From NCBI GenBank assembly GCA_017590115.1, contig JAGGNK010012559.1:6488789-6552788 (forward strand): a DNA stretch of 64,000 nucleotides. The letters are read 5' to 3'. Shown here piece by piece: positions 38,580 to 63,555 of the stretch. The notes beneath the pieces are model-generated. The model made no database searches, was not told the origin of the DNA, and was given only the letters and a program-made list of their open reading frames with translations. The position numbers and the translations under genes are program-made. How positions within the stretch are numbered: the stretch's first letter is position 1; each line of letters begins with the position of its first letter. This DNA is from Montifringilla adamsi (lineage: Eukaryota > Chordata > Aves > Passeriformes > Passeridae).

Positions 38580-41500
38580 ATGGGCGTTCTCCGCTGCCTC
38601 GTGGCCTCCGCACTCTGCATCGCCGTCCGGGGTGAGTCTGGCCCTGGCCCTGGCACCGCTGGGGACGCCCCGGGCATGGGAGGGAGATGGGGACACCCCC
38701 CAGATCTCCCCCCGCTGCACTGCAGGGGAGGGTTCGGGCTGGGCAAGTGGTTTTACAAGGGGATCACACAAAATTTGCTGTTCCTCCAAGACACAGCTGA
38801 GATGGGGGGGCAAAGAGGGCAGGGGGGGATGTGTCTTGAGGGCTTGGTGGGGCTGGGGCGTGAAAACAAAACTAAATTGAGGCTTTAACCCAAGGGGTTT
38901 TTAACCCAACCAGGCAGGACAGGGAAGTGTGAGGGGACAGGGGTGGCAGGGTGGCCATGGGACCCCCTTTCTGGGTGCTGATGGAGCCGAGCAGGGTTGG
39001 GAGGGGGCTGCACCCGTTGCTGCCTGTGGGTGCCCCGAGGTGGCTGTGATGGGTACCCATGGCACAGCCTGGGCTGCAGGTGGGGGTCTGTCCGTCCCCA
39101 GCTCCCCCAGGGCTGGGGGCAGGGCTGCTCCCGGCTCTCCGGGCTGGGCAGGCGCGGTCTGGGTCCGGGCAGGTGCTGCCGGTCGCTCCCGGAGAGGAGG
39201 AAGATGCTGAGGGAGGGAAGGGCTCGTTCCCAGCACTTGTGTTGGCGTGGGGTTGCACAAGCTGGGAGCCCGGGGGGAGGCTGGGGAGGTCACTGGGAGA
39301 TTCCAGGCAGAACCAGTAAGGTCCCTGGCACCCCTCAACCATGCCCTGTGTGTTGGGGACAGCTTGGCTGGGTCCCACCTTGGAAATATTCCAGGCCAGG
39401 GCCACCAGTGCTGGGAGTGACACTGGGGCATCACCCCAACAGCCACCCAGGAGCTGGGGTTCCCTGGGGGTGCAGCAGTGCCGGGCTTGCTGCAGTGTCA
39501 CTGCAGGCTGTGGCATGGTGCTGACCCTGGGAGGTGTCAGTGCCTCAGCGTCCCTTTGATGTGCCTTGGGATGAGCTCAGGAAGTTCCTTTGGCCAGGAA
39601 GGGAAGCCCCAGGCTGCAGGGAAGGGGAGCACTGGCTTGGCAGCCTCCCATCCCCGTCTCAGCTGGGGGGCACACACAGCCCCCCTCACCCTGCCCCTCT
39701 CTGCCTTTCAGGACAGGACCATGGGCTCTCCCGCCCACCCCCTCAGTTCGGCTCCATCTACCACGTCCGAGGTAAGGGGCAGTCACTGACAGACCCCCAG
39801 TGCCCTGCGGGGGGAGCAGAGGATGCTCAGCACGGCTCTGACCAGGCTGTCCCAGTGCCAAACTGGGGCAGGTTCCCACAGCCCAGTGCCTCTTCATCAC
39901 CCGTGGGGCACTGTCCTGGTCAGCTGTGGGTCTGCAGACTCTGGGGGGCTCAGGCAGGGGTGCTGGGGTGCTGGGGCTTGGGGCTGAGCTGTGTCCTGTG
40001 CCGGGGACAATGCCCCCTCCGCAGGGGTCATTAAGCTGCCCTACGCCGAGATCGAGGAGCCCTTTGAAGCCTGGTACAACCTGACGGGGAACAAGAGCCG
40101 CATCCAGTACTACGGAGGTAAGAGGTGGGCACCCAGCTGCGCCCACCCCGCACCAGCAGGACTCCTGTGCCTCAGTTTCCCCTTCCCTGGCACAGGGCAG
40201 GTGATAACCTACCAGCTGGCAGCGGTGAAGCCCTATGGCATGAGGTACAAGATCACGCCGGAGACGACCGAGAAGGAGGTGAACGCCAGGAAGTGCTTCC
40301 AGCTGCCCGGCTCCAAGGAGGACGTGGTCACGGCTCAGAGCGTCTTCCCCAGCATGAGGGGCTTTAAGGTTGGAAACCTCGGAGTCTAGACCTGACCTGC
40401 CTCCCAAAGCACCTGCAGGCTGTGGGAGGGGGTGCTGGGGGACACTCCTCTCTGTCCGAGGGCCGCAGGGTGCTGGGACCGGCCGGGACATGTCCCCACA
40501 GCCCAGGGTGCAGGGAGGGTCACTTCCCCACCCGGATCGGGGCCGGACTCCTGGCGCCTTTCCCAACTCCAGCAGCCGTGTTGGGACGTGTCACGTCCCA
40601 CACAAACTCTGGCATTTCGGCATGGTTTGGGCAAGCCTCTGCACGGCAGCTCAGCTCCTGCCGGGCCCAGCCTGCCTCAGGGCTGGGCACAGCACGTGAG
40701 CAGTGGGGACAGCAGGTTGTCACTGAGCTGGACATGCCTGCATGGCGAGAGCTTGGAAACACAGGAAAAACCTGAAATCTTTCCAGGATTTTGGAGAAAT
40801 GGTGCAGCCAGGCTCGCTGCTGTGGGTGCGCAGATTGCTGTGCACAGCGGAGCGTCCCCAGGGCACCGCTGAGCCACACAGGGGGGTCTGCCCTGTGTTG
40901 CACCCCATATCCTTGCCCCAGTTTCCATCCCACACATGGCTGTGTGCTAATGGCCATGCAGCCACTGGATCCAGCTGGAGAGCATTGGACTGTGCAAAGG
41001 GGCTGGGTGGGCAGCAGGTGGCCTGGGGGAGGTTGGGGTCCCCTCCCTGAGGCCGTGTCCCCCCCAGTTCCTGCGGGAGGAGTACTACGAGGGCCGGTAC
41101 TGCGCCGTGTGGCAGAACGTCACCCGCTGGGAGCAGAAGAAGAACGTCTACACGCTGTGGGTGACCAACTCCAGCTGCGGGGTGGCCCCCGTGCACTACG
41201 AGATGCGGGGCTACAACAGCCTGCTGGGCTCCCACTACGACAAGTATGAAATCGCCTACACTGACTTCGACAACAGCTTCCCGCCCTCCGTCTTCGACCT
41301 CCCCGCCAACGGTGAGCCAGGGAGGGACCCCCATCCTGCCCGTGGGGCTCGGGCTGACAGCTTCTCTCTCGGTCCCCAGCGACCAAGTGCGGGGTGCTGC
41401 CGGGGAGCGTGGCGGAGCACCGCGTGCTGGCAAACCCCATGGAGGACCTGGTGGGCCAGCAGCCGCCCTGGGCACACCGGGTGTTCCACGACTACCGCCG

Positions 41501-44082
41501 GCAGATGGGGCGGCACTACGGCTCCGCGCGGGAGCTGGAGCACAGGCAGAGCACCTTCGTGCACAACATGAGGTACAGGCAGGGGGGTGCCCACCCTCTG
41601 GGGGTGCTGCTGACGCCGTAGGGGTGTGGCAGTGCCAGCTGGCGCTGTCTCTGCCACGGTGGCAGGTTTGTGCACTCGCGGAACCGCGCCGCGCTGTCCT
41701 ACACGCTGTCCCTGAACCACCTGGCCGACCGCACGCCGCAGGAGCTGGCAGCCCTGCGGGGCCGCCGGCGCAGCGGGACCCCCAACCGTGGGCTGCCCTT
41801 CCCCACCGAGCTCTACGCCGGCATCATCCTGCCCGAGAGCCTGGACTGGCGCATGTACGGTACGTGCGGGGTCGGGGGACAGCAGGGTGCTTTGGGAGTG
41901 AGTGCTCCTCAGCCAGGCCTGTGCTCGGTCCCACAGAGCACCCCGCTCCCCATCACTGCACTGAGGGCCTGTGGGACTGTGCTGTCCCTGGGCTGCACAT
42001 CTGTGAGGTTGGTGAGGCACTGGAACGGGCTGTACGGAGAACCTGGGGCTGTCCAAGGCCAGGGTGGATGGGGCTTGGAGCAACCTGGGGCAGTGGAAGG
42101 TGTCCCTGCCCATGGCAGGGGTGGAACGAGATGCTGTTTGAGGTCCCTTCCAACCCAAACCATTCTGTCTTTCTGTGACTAAAGGCAGCTGGGTCAGCAC
42201 TTGGCCCTGAATTCACTCTGGTGCCCCAGGGACAGATGTGACATCTGAAGCAACATCTGGCTTCACCCATGTCCCCATCAGCTGGGAGTGACACCCCCAA
42301 AGCTTGCCCCTAGCCAAGGGTGGGGTCCCAGGTTCGCAAGTGCATATCCCCCCTTCTCAGTTAGCACTGAGATCTGGCTGTGCTGCCTCTGGACCTCACC
42401 TCCTGCCTCAGTTTCCCTTCCACCTGCCTCCATCCCTCGGTGCCAACCCAGTTTCTCCTCCCGTGCCCCGTTGTCCCCAGGCGCTGTCACCCCCGTGAAG
42501 GATCAGGCTGTCTGTGGGTCGTGCTGGAGCTTTGCTACAACGGGAGCCATGGAAGGTGCCCTCTTCCTCAAGGTGGGAGCAGGGCTGTGCCCCACGGAGT
42601 GGATGGGGCGCCTGCAGGGTGCCTGTCCCCATCCCTGAGCTGTGTCCCCCTGCAGACCGGCGTGCTGACCCCGCTGTCGCAGCAAGTCCTCATTGACTGC
42701 TCCTGGGGCTTTGGGAACTACGCCTGCGACGGGGGCGAGGAGTGGCGGGCGTACGAGTGGATCAAAAAGCACGGGGGCATTGCCAGCACCGAGTCCTACG
42801 GCACCTACAAGGGGCAGGTGAGGAGGCCCTTGTCCCTGATGGCCTTCCCAACATCCTGGGGCTTTAAAGCCATGGTGGGACCCCCCTGGATGTGTCAGAG
42901 GCACTAACAGGCTCTTGAGGTGAGGATGTCACCTTGTCCCCAAGGCACCAGGCTTCCGTGGTTCACAGTCCTGTCAAAGCCAAGCCCCAGGGCTCATCCA
43001 GGCTGTTTTGTCACCGTGTTCCTCAGTTTCTCTTCTTGCAAAACAGAGACAAGGCTCCTCCACCTGTGCGTGGTGCCATGAGTCACTCCATGCCCGGGGT
43101 GCCCGGGGTACCCAGGGACGGAGCAAAGCTGCCTGGGGATGGGGATGTGGCAGCAAGACACAGGCAACAGCCCTCGAGGGCTTTGGGTGCAGAGCCAGCT
43201 CCCCACCTTGTGTCTTGAGCAACTGGGAAAACATCCCCAGCACCCTGGGCTTGGGAGGAGAGCAGGGTCAGAGCCAGGGGCTCCCACAGCCCAAATTCCA
43301 GATCACTGCCTGCATCCGCAGGGTCAGGCGGGGGGGCAGGGTCCCAGCCAGGGATTCTGATGACAGTGTGTGTCCCCTGGGTGTGTAGAATGGCTTGTGC
43401 CACTACAACCAGTCTGAGATGCTGGCCAAGATCACGGGTTACGTCAACGTCACCTCGGGCAACGTCACGGCGGTCAAAGCTGCCATCTACAAGCACGGCC
43501 CCGTGGCCGTCAGCATCGACGCCTCGCACAAGAGCTTCTCCTTCTACTCCAACGGCGTCTACTACGAGCCCAAGTGCGGTGAGACAAGCAGCACACGGGG
43601 CATGGGAGGGCCTGGGTGCCCAAGGAGATGCCAGAGCACCTGGGAACCAGCTTTTTGGTCAAGCGGGGGTGGAGGGGATGAGCCCTGAGTTCCCTGCAGC
43701 ACCGAGGGTAGCCCTGGGAGCAGGGATGCTGTCCGGACTGGGATGTCCTGTGGACAGGGATTACTGGGCAGGGATCTTCTCCAGGCAGGGATGGTCTCCA
43801 GAAAGGAATGGTGTCTGGAAAGGGAGGCTCTCTGGACACCAGAGTCCAGACAGGGGTGCTGTCCAAGCGAGCCCTCTGCGTGTCACTCCTGCAGACAACA
43901 CGCCGGGGTCGCTGGACCACGCGGTGCTGGCCGTGGGCTACGGGGTCCTGCAGGGAGAGACCTACTGGCTCATCAAGAACTCCTGGTCCACATACTGGGG
44001 CAACGACGGCTACATCCTCATGGCCATGAAGGACAACAACTGTGGGGTGGCCACGGAGGCCACCTACCCCATCCTGGCCTGA
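38580..44082 (+). CDS. Secreted papain-family (C1A) cysteine protease, counting-factor-associated-protein-D-like
   Basis: Eleven coding exons: 38580-38631, 39712-39771, 40025-40117, 40196-40368, 41068-41311, 41380-41572, 41666-41859, 42481-42572, 42656-42817, 43389-43578, 43895-44082. All junctions are GT/AG with consistent phases, giving 546 aa. Residues 1-18 are a signal peptide ([18 protein letters not shown]). Residues 20-207 form an extra N-terminal domain with N-glycosylation sites (N56, N143, N160). About 238-325 is the I29 inhibitory propeptide ([11 protein letters not shown] ... [12 protein letters not shown]). The mature enzyme starts near 328 (PESLDWR). Catalytic residues are intact: Gln345, Cys351 in CGSCWSFA, His493 in [11 protein letters not shown] and Asn513 in [10 protein letters not shown]. 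Ordinary cathepsins are about 330 aa; the long N-terminal domain points to the CFAD-like group. It probably acts in lysosomes or outside the cell. I recall no human gene of this type between FGR and FAM76A. Confidence 0.92.
41990..42180 (+). mobile_element. CR1 LINE 3'-end fragment in protease intron 7
   Basis: It contains the characteristic CR1 tail: GGATGGGGCTTGGAGCAACC, then GGTGTCCCTGCCCATGGCAG, then GGTCCCTTCCAACCCAAACC. It is preceded by the GGCACTGGAACGGGCTG block. It is 5'-truncated, as is usual for CR1. Confidence 0.92.
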
Positions 44083-44240
44083 GCCACTTGGCTCTGCAGG
44101 GAGAGCCCTGGGCAGCATTCTCAGCACTCAGCCCGGGACCAGGCCCTTCAGTGGAGCCATCGGGAAGCTGGGGACACAGTGGGACAGCCCCATTCAGTGC
44201 TGGACACAGGGCAGGACGGGGACTCAGCACTGGGCTTGCC

Positions 44241-44246
44241 AATAAA
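44241..44246 (+). terminator. Polyadenylation signal AATAAA for the protease gene
   Basis: A canonical AATAAA lies 159 nt after the stop codon; the 3' UTR is therefore short, with cleavage expected near 44,260. Confidence 0.8.
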
Positions 44247-44264
44247 GACACTGGAAAAACACTG

Positions 44265-47200
44265 GATGGCTTTTCTACAGGAGGGATTCAATTGCTGCCC
44301 ACACAGCTGTGCCCCCTGTGCCCCAGGGACACATTCTGTACAAATCCCTGTCCCCAGCCTGGTTTTCTTGGTCCTGTGGGACCCTAGGGGCCTCCTTGGG
44401 AGGGGACAATCCCACCTGGCAGAGCCAGCTGGCTCTCAGAGCCAGTCCCAGACCCCCGGGGCCAGGGGAGCGGCTCTTCCAGCTCTGAGGTGGAGCACAA
44501 ACAACCCCAGGGATTTCTGCTGAGATGAGAAATTCCCGGCGTGGGGTGCTGGGGAGGGGGAAGGCCTCCACCCTGTGCCCCCGTGCCACAGTGCCTGCTG
44601 TGGCTGCAGTGGGGACTTTGTCACCAGGGTGTTTGCCAGTGCCACCAGCCAGGCCCCTCACTCCCTGGGGCTGCTCCCCTTCTGGCTGTGGCTCAGCTGG
44701 GTGCTCTTACTTTGGGCTCAAGCCATCCTGGAGAACATCAGTGCACAAGGATACCAAAACAGGCTGGGAAGCTCTCCCTGCCCTGGTCCTGGTAGTCTCC
44801 CACCTTTTTGTGTGGGGTGCACAGGGGGTTTTGGGGTGCTCCTGAGCTGGTCACACCCCAGAGCTGTCATGTTCCTTCCATCTTTTTGAGCTTCACCCCA
44901 AAACCTCACAGCCATGGAGAAGCCTCGCCACGAGCTGAGGGTCTGTGCTGTTCTTGGGCTGTCCAGGCCACAGGCCAGCAGAGTCCTGAAGGTTCATTGT
45001 GGGGGTTCTGGTGCCGTTCTGGGGGTGTCCAGCCTGGGGATGGAGCTGGGCTGGCAGCCCAGGGCTGCCAGGGAGAGCTGCTGGCACTGCCAGGCTCTGC
45101 TTCCCAACTCAAGAGCGCAGTTAGCAGCAGGCAGCTGGGAAGGGAAACCTAGAGGAAGGGAAATGTCATCCCTGACTTGTAGCTGCATCTGCACAGGCTC
45201 TACCTTCCCCCAGATGGGGTTTTGATAGTTGGGAAGTGACATCCCCCATGGCCACAGCCCAGTTTTGCACAGCAAACCACCGGCAGCACCAAGGGAGCTG
45301 CACTTCCCTCCAGGTGACACAACTGCTCTCAGCAGGGGTGGCAGGTCATCATATTCCCTTGTTTTCTTCCACTTGTTCACCTGCTTATTTGTCAATTTGC
45401 TGATTGTTGAAGGGGTCTTTAATCATTCCCAGCAGGGAGGCTGGCTGGAATTCACGTCTGGGAGAGGAATGATCACTGCACAGGAATAATGTGGTTTATT
45501 CCGTGGGAGTCCAGGTCTCCAGATCTTTGATTCTCTTGACTGCAGTCAATAAAACATGCTTTGACTTTCAGGGAACCGTGACTTTCAGGCTCCCTTTGGA
45601 TAGGTGATGTCCTGAATTTGCTGCTGAACACAGAGGTGGCTTTGACAGCTGGAAGTTTTGTATCCCCAGGAAGCATTTACTGAAATTCTGCATTCATGGC
45701 ATTAGGCATATTGCAGCCCTGAGCGTGGGTAGTTCAGATGGCTGGGAACTTTAAAAACTATCTATTTATTATATTTGAAAAGGGGAAAAATAAGAAAGGA
45801 CAAACCTGAAGGGAGGTTTTCTGATTGCAGAAGCAGATGTAGGTTCTGGCTCCCAGCCCAGCTGAGCTGTGACCTCCAGACTTCCCTGGACACCCAAAGC
45901 TCAGAGTGGCTCCAGGTTTTGCAGAGCACAGCAAAGCACAGGCGCCCCGAGCCCTGCTATTTATTGGAAGCAAAGCTGGCCTGAAGCTCTGCATTTAGGG
46001 CTTCCTTTGGGAGAGGCACCTTGCAGGAAACTCCCCAAATTTGACACATTGGTGACAAAATATCAGCTGAGGCTGGTGTTTAATGGAGTGAGCACTGCTC
46101 AGAGTGGGAGCTGAGAGGATTTGGGAGCCACCTTCCACATCCCACCTTGAGAACCCCATCTCAGCCTGCGGGGTGGTTTGGGAAGCTGCTGAGGTGGGAT
46201 CCTCCCTGTGTCAGCTTTTCTCTCCTGCCCTGCACCAGCTCAGCCCTGGGCTGGGGATGGCAGCCTTGGGGTGATCTTAGCTCCGAGCTGGGCTCCAACC
46301 CACCCAGCCAGGGCAGGCAGGACACAGGGAGCGAGGCAAGGCGGAGGTCACCACCACAAACAGCTTCCAGGGAAACAGCTCCTCCGTGAGCGAGAGCATC
46401 CAGATCTGTGGGATCAATCTGTCCACACATCCACAAACCCAGGGTGGGCTGAGTTTGCCAAGCTAAATTATTCTCCGAGGAAGGGCGGCTGGGATTTCAT
46501 CTGGGTTTGGTTCCTCGCCCTGCCCTCGGCTGTCCTGGATACATTTCCCTCCGGAGGCAGCTGCAGACCTCTGTGCAGCAATGCCAGGTGGCCAGAAAAT
46601 GTGCTCCAGCCCAAAATCTGGCTGCCTTTCCCTGCTGGATGAATTATCTGTGAAAACCTCTCACGGCCTGCACAAAACAAGGTAATTATTCAGCAGGCGG
46701 GGGATAGGCAGAGCCAGAGTATGAAATTATTATCTGTTAGTGATTTACAGAGAGCCACAGACGGTGTCAAGGAACAGCAGCTGAATCAAACTTGCTTGGG
46801 CAACCTTGTGGCTCCCCAAGGCGACCCAGAGGGCTGGGGGAGAGCTCACACAGCGCTCCTGTGCTGGGGAAGGGGCTCCTGGGGGTCCCTGTCTCCCCAG
46901 GACAGAGCCAGGTGCTGCACACAGGGGAAGGACGTGCTTTACATAAAACCCCGAGACCCCAGGATGGCAAAAAACACCATCAGGGGAGACTTCTGCTGTC
47001 TCACACAGCAACCAGAGCTTTTTGGGGCACAAGCAGAAGATGTCCCTGCCCACGGCAGGGCATTGGAGAGAGATAATCTTCACAATTCCTCCCAGCCCAA
47101 AGCATTCCTCAGTGAGAGGGTGCATCCGACAGATCTGAACAGCCTCCTCAACTCCCAAGGCTTGGAACTGCTTTGCTGCCAGTGTGGCTCTGCTGGAAAA

Positions 47201-47404
47201 TCACCGAGGCAGCGGCTTTCCAAGCGTTTCTTCTCACACTTCCTTCAGTAGCAGCTTTACAAACTCTCCTCCTCAGCCAAATGCTTCTCCCTTGGCACCC
47301 GAGACTGCTCTGGCAGGTTTGTTGTTCACGTTCTCCAACCCAACCATTCCTTCTCCTTCAGCCCCAGCTATCTGCCATTCCACACCCCCCACACCCTGAT
47401 TTTT
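44265..47404. other. Intergenic stretch between the protease and FAM76A, no gene recognised
   Basis: I looked for an interferon-alpha-inducible IFI6-like gene, which lies between FGR and FAM76A in human, and found no matching frame. A decayed CR1 tail (GATGTCCCTGCCCACGGCAG) occurs at about 47,035-47,110. An AT-richer patch lies at about 46,680-46,750. Confidence 0.5.
47035..47110 (+). mobile_element. Degraded CR1 LINE tail
   Basis: It shows the CR1 order TGTCCCTGCCC-GGCAGG ... ATTGGAGAGAGATAATC ... TCCCAGCCCAAAGCATTC with many differences from the consensus, so it is an old copy. Confidence 0.6.
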
Positions 47405-47660
47405 GGGTTTCAATTGACAGGCTAAGGGGGAATGGATTCAAACTAAAAGAGGGTAGGGTTAGATTTTATGTTAGGAAAAATTCTTGGCTGTGATGGCGGG
47501 CAGGCCCTGGCACAGCTGTGGCTGCCCCTGGATCCCTGGCAGTGCCCAGGGCCAGGCTGGACAGGGCTGGCGGCACCTGGGGCAGTGGGAGGTGCCCCTG
47601 AGGGTGGCACTGGGTGGGCTTTGGGGTCCCTTTTAACCCAAACCATTTCAGGACTCCACG
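47405..47660 (+). mobile_element. CR1 LINE 3'-end fragment
   Basis: The CR1 order is clear: GTTAGGAAAAATTCTT, GGCCCTGGCACAGCTGTGG, CTGCCCCTGGATCCCTGGCA, GGCCAGGCTGGACAGGGCT, then TCCCTTTTAACCCAAACCAT. It is 5'-truncated. Confidence 0.93.
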
Positions 47661-48954
47661 ATCCACAGCGCTGCCCTTCTCCAGCTGCGCTGTCGAACCC
47701 CAAAATCGGAGCATCCCCGGCCGCCCCGCGGCCCCCCCGGAGCACGGCAGCCCCCGAGCAGAGCAGGGGTTTGTTCCCAGGCATCTGCCGAGCTCTGCCT
47801 CCCGCTTCCCACCGACGGGCATTTCCCAATCACAGCCCAGCATCCTGCACAATGCAGCTCATCTCGTGAAATTAAGTATTTCTCCTACACACAGCACATT
47901 TGCCCGGTGATTAAAACGAGTCCCCGAGGTAGCCAAGCACAGCAGAATTCCGGTTCATTATGCACACCCACGCAGCCAAGCTAAAAACCCAAGACACTCC
48001 CCCAGTCCTTCTTGGGAAAGCCTGAGCAGCTCAGATTTCAGCTCCACCACTTGCACCAGCCAGGACCGGGAATACTCTGTCATCTGGTGTAGGAAAAAAG
48101 GTAAGGACAGAAGTTTCCCAAAGATTCCAAGGTATCCCTTAAGGTCTGAGAAAGAGGGAAGGGTGTAGGAGCCCAGGAACGTCGAGCAAACAGAGCAGAT
48201 CACACAACTGTGAGTAGCTGCTGCCTTTTGCTCGTTCCATCTTGGATTTAGAATGAACTTTTAACACCAAAACGCCTTGATTTCCCCCGTTCCTCCAAGC
48301 CTGTTCTGTGTCACGTTGTACCACACAACAAGTACTTGATGAGAAGGAAGGACAGTTATTGCCTCTGTGCAGTGTATGACCGCTCCTTGCTGCAGCAGCC
48401 TCAGTCCTGCCTCGTTCCCAAAACGAAACGGGGCCAAATCTGCTCCCCATGCCCAGCCGGAGCTGCGCTGTGAGCCCGGGGAGCTGCAGCCCGCTCCGAC
48501 CCCGCTGTGATTCCGCCGTGGCTGCGCTGGGAGCTGTGCAGGAGCAGCTGCAGCTGCTGGAGGCAGCGGCAGGAGGAAGCACGTTCGCACGAAGCCTTTC
48601 CTTTCCCCGCAGACACAACCTCCTGCCTCTTCCTCTCAAGCCTGCAGCCACAATATTCCCACTGCCCTGCCCTGCTGGTGTCTCCAGCCCTCCCTGGAGT
48701 GGGTGGCTCTGCTCCTCACCTCCCTCTCAAGGCAGGGACACCTCCTCCTCCTCCTCCTCCTCCCCACATTCCTCTGCTCTCTTCCTTCCTTCCTGCAGTG
48801 CTGACCCTCCTTCACCCACCCCCAGAGAGACCTTCCCTCCCTGCAGCAGCCCCTCTCCCCAGCGCAGCCCTAACCCAGCCCCCCTCCCCTGCCACAGGAC
48901 AGACACAGATCTCCCTTTCACCTCGTTGTGCTTTAGCCCTGCCACCACCCCTTC
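47661..48954. other. Upstream intergenic region of FAM76A
   Basis: No gene was recognised. A small AT-richer part lies at 47,860-47,960. A (TCC)n run is at about 48,745-48,765. The sequence becomes increasingly C-rich on the plus strand towards 49,300. Confidence 0.4.
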
Positions 48955-49310
48955 ACCCTGCCCTCAGCCCTCTCCTGGCCCAGCTCAGCCCAGCCCAGCC
49001 CTGTCTCCTGGCCCAGCCCTGCTCAGCCCCTTCCCCCAGCACTGTCCAGATTCAGCTCAGCCCCACTCCACCCTGGCCTGGCCCAGCCCAGCTCAGTTTC
49101 TTTTCCCAGCCTTGGCCCACTTCAGCCCAGCCCAGCCCATTGCCCTGGCCCTGTCTGGCCATGTCCATCCCCGGTTTCCTGGCCCTGTCCAGCCCAGGCT
49201 GTTCAGCCCTGGTTTCCCAGCCCAGATTCCCTGGCCATGTCTGGCCCTGGTTTCCTAGCCCAGCCCATCCCATGTTTCCCAGCCCTGTCCATCCCAGGCT
49301 TCCCAGCCCT
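48955..49310. repeat. Degenerate CCCAGCC-type repeat just upstream of the FAM76A promoter
   Basis: A tract of about 350 bp is built from loose copies of CAGCCCAGCCC, CCTGGCCCAGCC and TTTCCCAGCC, with strong C over G bias on the plus strand. No regular period holds for long. Confidence 0.7.
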
Positions 49311-61942
<12,632 letters not shown>

Positions 61943-63555
61943 AGCCAAGCCCCCAGCCTGGGAGCTTTCCCCAGCACTAGCTGAGGAGTGTGGGAGACCT
62001 GCTGGATTGCTGGAAGCCCAGACCTCTGCGTTGTGGACTCCATGGGAATCCCTGGTGCGTGTTACCTTCTGACAGCATGCTTGAGTGTGCCCAGTTTCAG
62101 TCCATGGGGAGAGGTCCCAGCCTTCCTAAATCCCCCCTAAAGTACTGTTTTTTGGAAGAAATCTTTTCCTAACCAGTTGTTACCACTGCCAGCCCTTTCC
62201 ATGAGCAAGCAGGAACCTGCTGCATTAGTGGCTCCTTGCTGGTTCCCAGCCTGCTGCTGTGAGGGAATTGCCATGGCCAGTTGTTCTGCAGATAAAATGG
62301 GAGCTGCGTGTGGTGGGAGCTGGATTTTTTTTCCCCCTTGAACTGTTCCTTCTTCAAAAGAGAGCTGAGAACTCACCAGCCCAACAGGTGTTCCTGGAAG
62401 GTTGTGCCACTGCTGACAACAGTTGATCCAGCTTTTTGAAGATGCTTCCAAAATGGGGGCCATGTATTTATCTTGGAAGATTTTTGTGTTTTGTTTTGTT
62501 TTTTTCTTATTTTCTCTGTCAACTTGGCAACCAAACTGCCTGGTTTTGTGTTTCCTTGTTTTTATGATCAGAGCTTTTGGGTTGGGAGCCAAAGTGGAAT
62601 GATACAGCCCCCAACCCACCCAGAATTCCCCCCAGCCCCCCAGTGCCCTAGTTTTGTGGTGACCTCTGGGATTTTGATGATTTCTGCAGCTTGGTGCGAT
62701 CAAGTGTCTCTTACTCCATTTCTTTACACAGAGAGTTCAAGGCTCGGATATTCCCTCTCTTTCCCCTTTCCCTGCTCCTTCCAGATGCAGGGGCCAGGTT
62801 GGCTTCAGGAAAGCACTTACTCAGGCAGCAACCCGAGCCAGGGAGTGTTTTTTGGGGCACTCCAGGGATTTTTCTCACTGCTGATTCCAGCAGGATCAAA
62901 GGGCTATGAGAGTTCCCTGTACCAGGGATGTGCTGCCCCAAAACAGCACGGCTGCCACTGACCCTTCCAGCCAGACCAGCTGGGCTGGGCCCCCCAGGCA
63001 CCTCTTTTGGGGTGATGGTGGTGGATAAAAAGCACTTGGAGAGGGAGCACTACACAGCTCCAGGCTGGCAGGAGCTCCTCGACATCCCGACCGCCAGTCA
63101 GGGAGTGGAGAAACATCTCAGGGCTTGGAGACCCCCGAGCAGGGGCTGGAGGTAGGTAAGAGAACTCATGCTTTTGCTGCAGGGCGGCTGCTCCGTCAGG
63201 GCTTTGATGAAGCTTTTAACTAGAGCTTGTGATTACTTTTTTCATCCTTTTGTTTCTTATTTGTTACTAAAGTTGATTTTACTTAAAGGCACTTTTTGGG
63301 ATGATGTTGGCTTCTGGCATGGAAGGAGCACATTTCATCGGACACTGCCATGTGTTTGTTTTTGGTTTTTCTAAGAGACTTTTGATGTGAAAACAAGCAA
63401 AACGAGAAATTGTTACACTTTGCCTGAGTGTGGCAAAAACTCACCCAGTTTTATACTTTTAGAAAATGAACTGCATTGGTGGGAGTTTTTTTAACTGTGG
63501 GCTTTGCTTTTTTCCCTCCCTCAACATACAGAAATAAAGAGAGGGAGAAAGGCCC
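61943..63555 (+). other. FAM76A: FAM76A 3' untranslated region
   Basis: This is continuous with the last coding exon to the first strong polyadenylation signal. It becomes AT-rich with T runs (62,490-62,510) typical of vertebrate 3' UTRs. Confidence 0.7.
63533..63538 (+). terminator. FAM76A: Polyadenylation signal AATAAA for FAM76A
   Basis: A canonical hexamer lies about 1.6 kb after the stop codon. Usage of other, later signals cannot be excluded. Confidence 0.65.
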
